Shown one piece after another: positions 50,208 through 57,555 of a stretch of 64,000 bases of DNA. The notes below the pieces were generated by a model that did not search any database, was not told the DNA's origin, and was given only the letters and a program-made list of their open reading frames with translations. The stretch comes from Streptomonospora sp. PA3. Its GTDB lineage: Bacteria > Actinomycetota > Actinomycetes > Streptosporangiales > Streptosporangiaceae. The stretch lies in contig NZ_VTZW01000015.1 of assembly GCF_009728995.1 (NCBI RefSeq), positions 306,549 to 370,548 of the forward strand. The letters are read 5' to 3'. Every line of letters starts with the position of its first letter. Position 1 is the first letter of the stretch. The position numbers and the translations under genes were made by a program.

Positions 50208-50951
50208 CTGATCACCGTCGACTTCTCCCTGTTCCCCGTGGGACCCGGCGACCGCGTCCTCGACCTCGGCTGCGGCGGCGGCCGGCACGCCTTCGAGGTC
50301 TACCGCCGCGGCGCCGACGTGGTCGCCTTCGACCAGAACGAGAACGACCTCGCCGAGGTCTCCGACATGTTCGCCGCGATGCGCGCCGCCGGCGAGGCCC
50401 CCGCCGAGACCGGGGCCACCGCCGAGACGGTCAAGGGCGACGCCCTCGACATGCCCTTCGACGACGGCTCCTTCGACCGCGTCATCGCCTCGGAGATCTT
50501 CGAGCACATCCCCCACGACACCGCCGCCATGGCCGAGCTGCACCGCGTGCTGCGCCCCGGCGGAATCGCCGCCGTCACGGTGCCCAGCTGGCTGCCCGAG
50601 CGCCTGTGCTGGGCGCTGTCGGAGGAGTACCACACCAACGAGGGCGGCCACATCCGCATCTACACCCGCGCCGAGCTGGAGGCCAAGCTCAAGGCCGCCG
50701 GGTTCCTGATCGGGCCGCACCACCACGCCCACGCCCTGCACTCCCCCTACTGGTGGATCAAGTGCGCCGTGGGCACCTCCAACGACGACCACCCGCTGGC
50801 CGCGGCCTACCACCGGCTGCTGGTGTGGGACCTGATGAAGGCGCCCAAGTCCACCCGCACGGCCGAGCGGCTGCTCAACCCCCTGATCGGCAAGAGCGTC
50901 GTCGTCTACCTGCGCAAGCCGCTCGGCGGCCGCGCGGAGAGCACCGGATGA
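50208..50951 (+). CDS. Class I SAM-dependent methyltransferase with probable CTG start
   Basis: A 247-residue methyltransferase: VLDLGCGGGRHAFE is motif I, GDALDMPFDDGSFD and RVLRPGGIAAVTVP follow. The only in-frame start of the usual kind is a GTG at 50238, which would cut into the strand before motif I. A CTG at 50208 has AAGGAG 7 nt upstream and gives the N-terminus LITVDFSLFPVGPGDRV, which is the natural domain start. It lies 25 nt after the glycosyltransferase and overlaps the next gene by 4 nt. Confidence 0.85.
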   Translation: MITVDFSLFPVGPGDRVLDLGCGGGRHAFEVYRRGADVVAFDQNENDLAEVSDMFAAMRAAGEAPAETGATAETVKGDALDMPFDDGSFDRVIASEIFEHIPHDTAAMAELHRVLRPGGIAAVTVPSWLPERLCWALSEEYHTNEGGHIRIYTRAELEAKLKAAGFLIGPHHHAHALHSPYWWIKCAVGTSNDDHPLAAAYHRLLVWDLMKAPKSTRTAERLLNPLIGKSVVVYLRKPLGGRAESTG

Positions 50952-52060
50952 GCCGCGGCACCCCAGACCGCCACGAATCCGCCCCCGACTCCCCCCGCGT
51001 CCCCGAACTGCCCGGCGTCCTCGGCGCCGCCGACGTCGCCCTCAGCGCGGGTTACCTGCTGGGCGCCCAGACCCGCGACGGCGCGATCCCGTGGTTCCCC
51101 GGCGGCCACACCGACGTGTGGGACCACGTCGAATGCGCCATGGCGCTGGCCGTCGCCGGGCACACCGGCGCGGCGCAGCGGGCGTATGCGTGGCTGGCCG
51201 CCGTCCAGCTGCCCGACGGCTCCTGGCCGGCCAAGATCCGCCAGAACGAACCGGCCAGCCCGCTGCGCGAGGCCAACCACGCCGCCTATCCGGCCGTGGG
51301 CGTCTGGCACCAGCTACTGATCACCGGCGACGAGGAGGCGGCCGCGAAGCTGTGGCCGACCGTGCGCGCCGGGATCGAGTTCGCGCTGGGGCTGCGCACC
51401 GACCGCGGCGAGATCCGCTGGGCGCGCGACGCCGAGGGCAACCCCGGCGACCACGCGCTGCTGACCGCCTGCGCCAGCGTCCACCACGCCCTGCGCTGCG
51501 GTGCGGCGCTGGGCGAGCGGCTGGGCAGCCCGCAGCCCGACTGGGAGCTGGCGGCGGCGCGGCTGGCGCACCTGCTGGCCGAGCACGAGTCGGTCTTCGC
51601 CGACCGCAGCCGCTACTCGATGGACTGGTACTACCCGATCATCAGCGGCGCGGTCCGCGGCGAGGCGGCGCACCGGCGGCTGGAGGCGGAGTGGGACGCC
51701 TTCGTGGTGCCGGGGCTGGGCATCCGCTGCGTCAGCGACCAGCCCTGGGTGACCGGCGCGGAGACCTGCGAGCTGGCCCTGGCCCTGGCGGCCCTCGGCG
51801 AGACCGGCCGCGCCGGGCAGCTCGTCGCCGACATCCAGCACCTGCGCGACCCCGACGACGGCGCCTACTGGACCGGCTACCAGTTCGCCCAGGACGTGCG
51901 CTGGCCGGTGGAGCGCAGCACGTGGACCGCGGCCGCGGTCATCCTGGCCGCCGACGCCGTCACCGGGACCACTCCCGGTGCGGAGGTCTTCACCGGCCGC
52001 GTGGAGGCCGCCGAGGCTCCTGAGCCCGACGTCTGCGGGTGTGCGGCACTGGTGTCCTGA
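50948..52060 (+). CDS. Prenyltransferase/squalene-cyclase-fold (alpha-6 barrel) protein
   Basis: A 370-residue soluble protein of the terpenoid cyclase / protein prenyltransferase alpha-alpha barrel type. QW-like motifs are visible (LLGAQTRDGAIPWFPGG and QLPDGSWPAK), with helices between. No DxDD or DxxDxx cyclase motif is clear, so catalysis cannot be assumed. ATG 50948 overlaps the methyltransferase stop. The last residues (EPDVCGCAALVS) are reproduced downstream in a 251-bp tandem duplication, so the gene's 3' end is inside the repeat. Confidence 0.8.
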   Translation: MSRGTPDRHESAPDSPRVPELPGVLGAADVALSAGYLLGAQTRDGAIPWFPGGHTDVWDHVECAMALAVAGHTGAAQRAYAWLAAVQLPDGSWPAKIRQNEPASPLREANHAAYPAVGVWHQLLITGDEEAAAKLWPTVRAGIEFALGLRTDRGEIRWARDAEGNPGDHALLTACASVHHALRCGAALGERLGSPQPDWELAAARLAHLLAEHESVFADRSRYSMDWYYPIISGAVRGEAAHRRLEAEWDAFVVPGLGIRCVSDQPWVTGAETCELALALAALGETGRAGQLVADIQHLRDPDDGAYWTGYQFAQDVRWPVERSTWTAAAVILAADAVTGTTPGAEVFTGRVEAAEAPEPDVCGCAALVS

Positions 52061-52640
52061 GGGGCTGCGCGTCCGCCAGCAGGACAGGCGCCCCGTCAGG
52101 AACCCTCCGGGAACCACCCGGAGTCGGACACCGCAAAAGCTGCGGCAATGGGGCTGAAACGCGCGAAGCGCCCGCCCGTCGCCCGCCTCCGCCCCAACGG
52201 AGGCGCTTCGCGCCACGTACTTATTCAGAGCCAGCTTGCCGCCGAGCGCACGCGACACCGGAGGAGGCCCCGGAGCCCGACGCCTGCCGCTGCGCGGCGC
52301 TGGTCACCTCAACGGCCGCACGGCCGCCCGCAGAACAGGCGCCCCGCCAGGAACCCCCCGCGAACCACCCGGAGTCGGACACCACAAAAGCTGCGGCAAT
52401 GGGGCTGAAACGCGCGAAGCGCCCGCCCGCCGCCCGCCTCCGCCCCAACGGAGGCGCTTCGCGCCACGTACTTATTCAGAGCCAGCTTGCCGCCGAGCGC
52501 ACGCGACACCGGAGGAGGCCCCGGAGCCCGACGCCTGCCGCTGCGCGGCGCTGGTCACCTCAACGGCCGCACGGCCGCCCGCAGAACAGGCGCCCCGCCA
52601 GGAACCCCCCGCGAACCACCCGGAGTCGGACACCACAAAA
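52022..52640. repeat. 251-bp tandem duplication carrying the 3' end of the upstream gene
   Basis: GAGCCCGAC occurs at 52022, 52273 and 52524, and GCTGCGGCAATGGGG at 52139, 52390 and 52641, each exactly 251 bp apart. Each unit contains a copy of the last 45 bp of the prenyltransferase-fold gene, a linker with ACCACCCGGAGTCGGACACC, and the left arm of the dispersed palindrome. Units one and two also hold a hairpin (GCGCGAAGCG with CGCTTCGCGC, at 52161-52213 and 251 bp later). The period is not a multiple of 3, so no frame is kept. Confidence 0.9.
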
Positions 52641-52846
52641 GCTGCGGCAATGGGGCTGAAAAGCGCGAAGCGCCGCGCGCCAGCTTGCCGCCGAGCGCAC
52701 GGGGCGCCCTTCGCACCGGAGGCCCGCCACGGGTGGTGCGGCTCCACCTGGCAGGTACCGCGTGCGCTCGGCGGCAAGCTGTGATCACGCTTCGCGATCC
52801 ACACCCATTGCCGCAACCTCGGTGGTGGCCCTCTCCACGGGGTTCC
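52601..52846. repeat. Dispersed giant palindrome, copy C
   Basis: A 246-bp imperfect inverted repeat with outer arms GGAACCCC (52601) and GGGGTTCC (to 52846). The inner part (52641-52818) begins GCTGCGGCAATGGGG and ends CCCATTGCCGCAACC. CAGCTTGCCGCCGAGCGCACG pairs in the middle. It lies between the convergent prenyltransferase-fold and DUF397 genes; two extra left arms precede it in the tandem repeat. Confidence 0.88.
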
Positions 52847-52878
52847 CGGAGGCTCCTCACTGCGAGGAAGCGAACGAT

Positions 52879-53073
52879 CTACAGCTCACCCGCGGACAGG
52901 CCGCGAAGGAACGCACACCACTCGGCGGCGGGGAACTCGAGGTGGCCGAGGTGGCGGTGCCGGGTGTCGCGGACCGCGGCGCCGAGAGGGGTGTCGGCGA
53001 CTTCGACGCAGTTGTTGGTCTTGCTGTAGGCGGACTTGCGAAAGATGAGGGGTTCGGGGTCGGTGGAGGCCAT
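52879..53073 (-). CDS. DUF397-domain small protein
   Basis: A 64-residue protein with the DUF397 pattern FRKSAYSKTNNCVEVAD, AVRDTRH and an aromatic EFPAAEWCAFLRGL end. DUF397 proteins pair with XRE regulators of the WhiJ type in actinomycetes, and often act as small partners in development or toxin-like systems. ATG 53073 overlaps the XRE stop by 1 nt (TAATG), so translation is coupled. Lower GC than the neighbours. Confidence 0.92.
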   Translation of the reverse strand: MASTDPEPLIFRKSAYSKTNNCVEVADTPLGAAVRDTRHRHLGHLEFPAAEWCAFLRGLSAGEL

Positions 53074-53921
53074 TATGACTCTCTAGACAGGAGGTTCTTC
53101 AAGTACGCGAGCGATCGTGGCGGTTTCATCGCCGCCACCTGGACATGCAGGAAAAGCTTGCGATAGCGCTCGATCTCTCCGGGCTGCTCCAGGTAGATCC
53201 CGTCTGTGTCTGTTTCCAGATACACGATCGGTGAATTCGCATCGTCGAAATCGAGGATGACGAACGGGCCGCCGAGTCCGGCGTGCAACCCGGCATCCAG
53301 CGGCAACACCTGGATCGTGACGGAGTTGCCCGGGTCCTCGGCGATGTCCACGAGGTGCTGCACCTGCTCGCGCAGCATCTCGCCCTCACCCAGCCGACGA
53401 ATGGCGTGCTCGTCGATTACAGCCCAGTAATCCGGCGCATCCTTCCCAGTCAGGATCTCCTGCCGCTTCAAGCGCCCGTCTATGACGCGCTGGACATCCT
53501 CTGCATCGTAGATCAGCGTCGCTTCAGTCGTCGCCCGCATGTAGGAGGGCGTCTGGAGCAGGCCGGGGATAAGGGCGACCTCGTATGTCCCGATCTTGCG
53601 AGCAGCAGCCTCAAAGCCTGGAAATCGGCCGGTGAAAACGTCGTCGTATCGAGTCCACCATCCGCTCTCCCGAGCTTGTCGGGCGAGGTCGAGAACCGCT
53701 TCGCGCTCGCGCAGGCTTTCGAGCCCGTAGAGGTCCAGCAACGCCTTCACGTCGGTCACGAGGGGCTTCTTGCGTCGCCCGGTTTCGATATGTCCAAGTC
53801 GCGCCCGAGACCATTCCAACGCATCGGCGGCTTGCTCCACCGTCATGCCGGCAGCCAGGCGCAGGCGCCGCAGCTCGTTCGAGAGCTGCCGCCTCTTGAT
53901 CGTTGGACTGTCGGGCATCAT
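53073..53921 (-). CDS. XRE-family regulator with DUF5753-type C-terminal domain
   Basis: A 282-residue WhiJ-like regulator. The N-terminal helix-turn-helix is ELRRLRLAAGMTVEQAADALEWSRARLGHIETGRR. The C-terminal domain with YEVALIPGLLQTPSYMRA, QEILTG and FVILDFDDANSPIVYLET is the DUF5753 sensor seen in such pairs. Codon use is less GC-biased than in flanking genes, consistent with horizontal gain. ATG 53921 begins near a promoter-like AT-rich gap shared with the ORF at 54103. Confidence 0.92.
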   Translation of the reverse strand: MMPDSPTIKRRQLSNELRRLRLAAGMTVEQAADALEWSRARLGHIETGRRKKPLVTDVKALLDLYGLESLREREAVLDLARQARESGWWTRYDDVFTGRFPGFEAAARKIGTYEVALIPGLLQTPSYMRATTEATLIYDAEDVQRVIDGRLKRQEILTGKDAPDYWAVIDEHAIRRLGEGEMLREQVQHLVDIAEDPGNSVTIQVLPLDAGLHAGLGGPFVILDFDDANSPIVYLETDTDGIYLEQPGEIERYRKLFLHVQVAAMKPPRSLAYLKNLLSRES

Positions 53922-54102
53922 CGGTCCCTCCCCGTGAGCTGGATCAGCTTACCCATGCGACCCCTTAGCTGACATTTCACCCTCTACTTATCCGACACTA
54001 CTTCCTTACCGATACAGACTCTAAGTTGAAAACGTAGCGGCTACACTCCATGCTGATCCTATAGCGATTCGACGGCCGGGCCGCCCTGCCCAGCCCTACC
54101 CC

Positions 54103-54474
54103 ATGGGGGTTCCCTTGCCGTACCTGCTACTGAGTGTCGCTCTCCTGCTCCCCCGAGTGTTCCTCGCTCCCGGTCGCACGCGTGCCGCGCGGGTGCGGGC
54201 CTACGCGCCGCAGCCCGTGCCTGCGCGCGCCCCCGCGCCCGCCGACCATGCCGCCTTCTGCGAGGTCGCCGAAGCCCACGCGCACGCCTGGCCCGAGATC
54301 CGGCGCCTTCCCGGCCCGCTGTACGTGGCCGCCGACCGGCCCAGCGGGGTCCAGATCGCCTCGACCGACCTCGGCGCCTTCGCCGCCGCGCTGGACGCCT
54401 ACCCCCGCCGCCGCAGCGGCGCCGTCCGCCCCTACGTGTTCGCCGCGCACCCGCCAGCAGAGGCCCCGCGGTGA
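54103..54474 (+). CDS. Small hypothetical membrane-anchored protein
   Basis: A 123-residue protein with one N-terminal hydrophobic segment (LPYLLLSVALLLPRVFLA), then a basic-Pro linker and a domain of about 80 residues rich in Ala and His. Not recognised. The ATG at 54103 lacks a ribosome site; the TTG at 54115, 12 nt later, has GGGGG upstream and may be the start. It overlaps the next gene by 4 nt and diverges from the XRE gene. Confidence 0.6.
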   Translation: MGVPLPYLLLSVALLLPRVFLAPGRTRAARVRAYAPQPVPARAPAPADHAAFCEVAEAHAHAWPEIRRLPGPLYVAADRPSGVQIASTDLGAFAAALDAYPRRRSGAVRPYVFAAHPPAEAPR

Positions 54475-54710
54475 CCACCGAGGGGTCTCCCGAGGACCCC
54501 GGCTTCCCCGAGGCCACCGACCATCCCGGCGACCACTACCCCTACACGTTCGCCGACGTCACGCCGACCGCCTGGACCCAGGTCTGCGACCGCTGCGGCC
54601 ACCGCACGCGCATCGAAACCGCCCCCGCCGCACCACGCAACCGCCGCCGCCCCGCTCCGCCCGCGCCGCTGCCCTACCGCGAGTACTTCACGATCGGGTT
54701 TCAGACATGA
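54471..54710 (+). CDS. Small hypothetical protein with a CxxC pair
   Basis: A 79-residue protein. One CDRCGH pair sits at residues about 41-46 after an acidic start (SPEDPGFPEATDHPGDHYPY), and a basic Pro-rich tail follows. Only two cysteines, so any zinc site would be shared or formed with His. GTG 54471 overlaps the previous stop (GTGA), and its stop overlaps the next ATG. Confidence 0.6.
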   Translation: MTTEGSPEDPGFPEATDHPGDHYPYTFADVTPTAWTQVCDRCGHRTRIETAPAAPRNRRRPAPPAPLPYREYFTIGFQT

Positions 54711-55090
54711 CCGCACGCACGACCGCACTGCCCGCACTCTCCGCGCTGCCGCCCGCGGCCCGCGCGCACCTGCGCCGTCTCAAAGCCGGTTTCCCAGCCG
54801 CGACCTGCTGGTACGGCACCCACACCGGCACCTGGTGGGCGATGCTGCCCGGCCTCCCGCGCCTGATCGAGGCGGCCACCCCGGCGGCTCTCGCCGAGGC
54901 CCTCGCCGCCCGCGCGCCCGCCCCGCCCGACCTGCTCGCGCCCGCTCCGCCCCAAGCCCGCCCGCGCCGACGGCTGCCGCCGAGCCAGCCGGGCCACCCC
55001 GGCCCGCCGCGATCGATCCCGGCGGTCATCCCCCGGCCGCAACGGCGGCAGCCGCGTGGCCGGCTCCCAGGCCCTCTGCCCGTGCGTTGA
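54707..55090 (+). CDS. Small hypothetical protein
   Basis: A 127-residue protein. The first 65 residues (LRRLKAGFPAATCWYGTHTGTWWAMLPG) look like a small fold; the rest is a Pro/Arg-rich tail. Not recognised. Third in a coupled three-ORF set next to XRE/DUF397. Its last 65 bp overlap the 3' end of the convergent TetR gene, so the tail may be partly an artefact of the long open frame. Confidence 0.5.
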   Translation: MTARTTALPALSALPPAARAHLRRLKAGFPAATCWYGTHTGTWWAMLPGLPRLIEAATPAALAEALAARAPAPPDLLAPAPPQARPRRRLPPSQPGHPGPPRSIPAVIPRPQRRQPRGRLPGPLPVR

Positions 55091-56102
55091 TCCGCCCGGC
55101 CTCGATGCGGACCGAGACCTCGGTGGCGTCGCTGATGCCCGAGACGCCCGCGGCGGCGGCCACGGCTCCCGCCTCGTCGCAGACCAGGCGGAGGCGCGGC
55201 CACGCCGCCGCAGGCACGGAGCTGCGCAGCAGCCCGGTGATCTCGGCGACGGCCATCCGGGCCAGCGGTCCCAGCTCGGCGGGGGCGCCGGAGACGACGA
55301 CGGCGGTGACCTCGGCGCCGGCGGGAGCCGCGCGCAGCGCGTCTTCGATGCGGGCGAGCCGGTGCAGCCCGAGGACGGAGACGACGCCGTCGGCGGCGAG
55401 CGGCGCCGGGATGCCGCGCAGCTCGTCCACCGCGCGCGGCGGTCGCCACGCCTCGTCGGCGGGCCGGGCCTGCGGCGCGATCTGCGGGGCGCTCCACCGG
55501 TCGTCCAGGTCCAGCCCGGCGAGCCGCTCGCAGGCGCTCACCACGTTGAACGGCTCCAGGAACCCCGGCGCCGCCGCGGCCATCCGGCTGGCGCCGTGCA
55601 GCGTCGTCAGGGCCGTCTCGGCCAACCGCACCCGCCGCTCATCCCCCGCAGCGGCCGGGCTCAGCTGCTCCAGGCCCATGCCGAGCAGGATCGCCTGCAG
55701 GCGCACGAGCTGTGCATAGGGCAGGCGCGTCCGCTCCTCGGCGAGGATCTCCGGCATCGCCTCCGCGCCGATCCGCGCCGCAGGGGTGCCGGCCTCGGTC
55801 GCCAGCGGCAGCCGCGCCACCCAGGCGCGGGCGAACGCGGCCAGGGCCTCGCGGACGGTGAGCGCGGGCTCCGCGGGCTCGGGGCCGGACGCCTCGCGCG
55901 CGAGCTGCGCCAGCACGGCGAAGTACAGCGCGCGCTTGCCGGGGAAGTTGGAGTAGACCGCACCGCGGGTCAGCTCGGCGCGCTCGGCGATGCCGTCGAT
56001 CTTGGCGTCGCGGAACCCCCGCTCGGCGAACTCCTCCCGCGCGGCGGCCAGCACCCTGGCCCGGTTGCGCTCCTGCGCCTCCGCTCTGGTGAGCCGAGCC
56101 AA
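55026..56102 (-). CDS. Long TetR-family regulator with extra C-terminal domain
   Basis: A 358-residue protein. Residues 1-190 are an ordinary TetR regulator (VLAAAREEFAERGFRDAKIDGIAERAELTRGAVYSNFPGKRAL). After a linker, residues about 215-355 form another alpha/beta domain (VVSVLGLHRL, VTAVVVSG, LRLVCDEAGAVAAAAGVSG) of possible thioredoxin-like or ligand-binding fold. TTG 56102 is chosen because GGGGGAGGA precedes it by 3 nt. It diverges from a P450 gene across a perfect palindrome. Confidence 0.85.
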   Translation of the reverse strand: MARLTRAEAQERNRARVLAAAREEFAERGFRDAKIDGIAERAELTRGAVYSNFPGKRALYFAVLAQLAREASGPEPAEPALTVREALAAFARAWVARLPLATEAGTPAARIGAEAMPEILAEERTRLPYAQLVRLQAILLGMGLEQLSPAAAGDERRVRLAETALTTLHGASRMAAAAPGFLEPFNVVSACERLAGLDLDDRWSAPQIAPQARPADEAWRPPRAVDELRGIPAPLAADGVVSVLGLHRLARIEDALRAAPAGAEVTAVVVSGAPAELGPLARMAVAEITGLLRSSVPAAAWPRLRLVCDEAGAVAAAAGVSGISDATEVSVRIEAGRINARAEGLGAGHAAAAVAAGG

Positions 56103-56164
56103 TCGTCCTCCCCCTTCGGCCCGCGGCCTTCTCCGCGCGGGGCGACTAAGATACTGTCGCCATT

Positions 56165-56183
56165 CAGATGATGCGATCATCTG
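56165..56183 (+). promoter_or_regulatory. Operator between the TetR and P450 genes
   Basis: CAGATGATGCGATCATCTG is a perfect 8-3-8 inverted repeat in the 172-bp divergent gap. ATACTGTCGC just before it on the same strand resembles a promoter element. Both genes are probably controlled here by the TetR protein. Confidence 0.7.
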
Positions 56184-56274
56184 TTTTCAGCATCCGAGTT
56201 TCGGGGCGCGACTGCCCGCACCCCGCCGGCCGCGCCCGCCCCCTTCCGCCCTCCCCGCCTCACCTGGAGAACCG

Positions 56275-57495
56275 ATGAACGGTGTCACTCTGAACGCGAA
56301 CGGCGTCAGCGAGATCGACCTGTCCTGCACGGATGTGATCGGCGCCCCCTTCGCCGCCTACGGCCTGGCGCGCGAGCACGGGCCGCTGGCGCGGCTCGCG
56401 GTCCCCGGCATGGCGCCGATGTGGGCGGTGCTGCGCCACGGCGACGCCCGCGCGATGCTCACCGACCCGCGCTTCGCCCTGACCGCCGACACCTTCGCCA
56501 TGCGCCCCGACGTATCGGAGGAGTACCGCCCCTACCTGCGGAACATGGGCGAGATGGAGGGCACCGAGCACCTGCGGCTGCGCCGCCTGGTCGCTCCCGC
56601 GTTCACTCCCCGGCGGGCCGCCGCGTTCCGGCCCCGCATCGAAAGCGTCGTCACCGGCCTGCTGGAGCGGCTGCCCGAGCACGCCGAAGGCGGCACGGTC
56701 GATCTCGCCGCGCACTTCGCGCGCCCGCTCCCGATCGAGGTGATCTGCGAACTCCTCGACATCCCCGCTGCGGACCGCCCTCGGTGGCGCGAATACGGGG
56801 GCCTGATCGCGACCGGGGCGGGCGCGGGGTTCGCCGAGGCCGTACCCGCGATCATCGACACCGCCAAGGCGGCCGTCGCCGCCCGCCGCGCCGACCCCGG
56901 AGACGACCTGGTCTCCGACCTCCTCCGCGCCCAGGCCGAGGACGGCGACGACGGTGACCGCCTCAGCGACACCGAGCTGGTCTCCCTGGTCTGGAACATC
57001 GTGCTGGCCGGGCAGACGCCCGCCAACCTCATCGCCAACGCGGTCGCCGAACTGCTGGCCCGACCCGACCAGCTCGCGGCGCTGCGCCGCGACCCCGCGC
57101 TGATGCCCGGCGCGGTCGAGGAGCTGATGCGCTGGTGCGGACACCAACTCCTGTCGATGCCCCGGTTCGCCCGCGAGGACGCGGAGATCGCAGGGACGGC
57201 CATCGGCACGGGCGAGCCGGTCACCGCCGCGATCGCCGCGGCCAACCGAGACCCCCGGGCCTTCGCGGCCCCGGACATCCTGGACGTCACCGCGGACGCG
57301 GCCGGGCAGCTCGGCTTCGGCCACGGCCCGCACTTCTGCCTCGGGGCCTCCCTCGCCCGCGTCCAGACGCAGGCCGCCCTTGAGGCGCTGCTGCGGCGCC
57401 ACCCCGATCTCGCGCTCGCGGTCGCCCCAGAGGCGCTGGACCGCGCGCCCGACCCCGGCACCTGGCGGCTGCGCTCGCTGCCGGTGGTGCTGTGA
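56275..57495 (+). CDS. Cytochrome P450
   Basis: A 406-residue soluble bacterial P450. The heme loop FGHGPHFCLGASLAR has its cysteine at residue 355, and the ExxR motif is in VEELMRW. In the I helix, LAGQTPANLI replaces the usual AGxE/DTT: Thr248 remains but the acid is Gln247. This may alter proton delivery. ATG 56275 follows GGAGAA. No ferredoxin or reductase gene is adjacent. Likely substrate: a small lipophilic compound sensed by the TetR. Confidence 0.93.
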   Translation: MNGVTLNANGVSEIDLSCTDVIGAPFAAYGLAREHGPLARLAVPGMAPMWAVLRHGDARAMLTDPRFALTADTFAMRPDVSEEYRPYLRNMGEMEGTEHLRLRRLVAPAFTPRRAAAFRPRIESVVTGLLERLPEHAEGGTVDLAAHFARPLPIEVICELLDIPAADRPRWREYGGLIATGAGAGFAEAVPAIIDTAKAAVAARRADPGDDLVSDLLRAQAEDGDDGDRLSDTELVSLVWNIVLAGQTPANLIANAVAELLARPDQLAALRRDPALMPGAVEELMRWCGHQLLSMPRFAREDAEIAGTAIGTGEPVTAAIAAANRDPRAFAAPDILDVTADAAGQLGFGHGPHFCLGASLARVQTQAALEALLRRHPDLALAVAPEALDRAPDPGTWRLRSLPVVL

Positions 57496-57555
57496 GGCCG
57501 GGCGGTCCGGTCGCGGCGGCCGGCGCGGCGCCGTGACCGCACCGACCGCGCGCGG

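Noticed and set aside
52039..52784. Long open frames through the 251-bp repeats
   Set aside because: The period is not a multiple of 3, the same peptides appear in different frames, and there are no ribosome sites; the frames reflect high GC.
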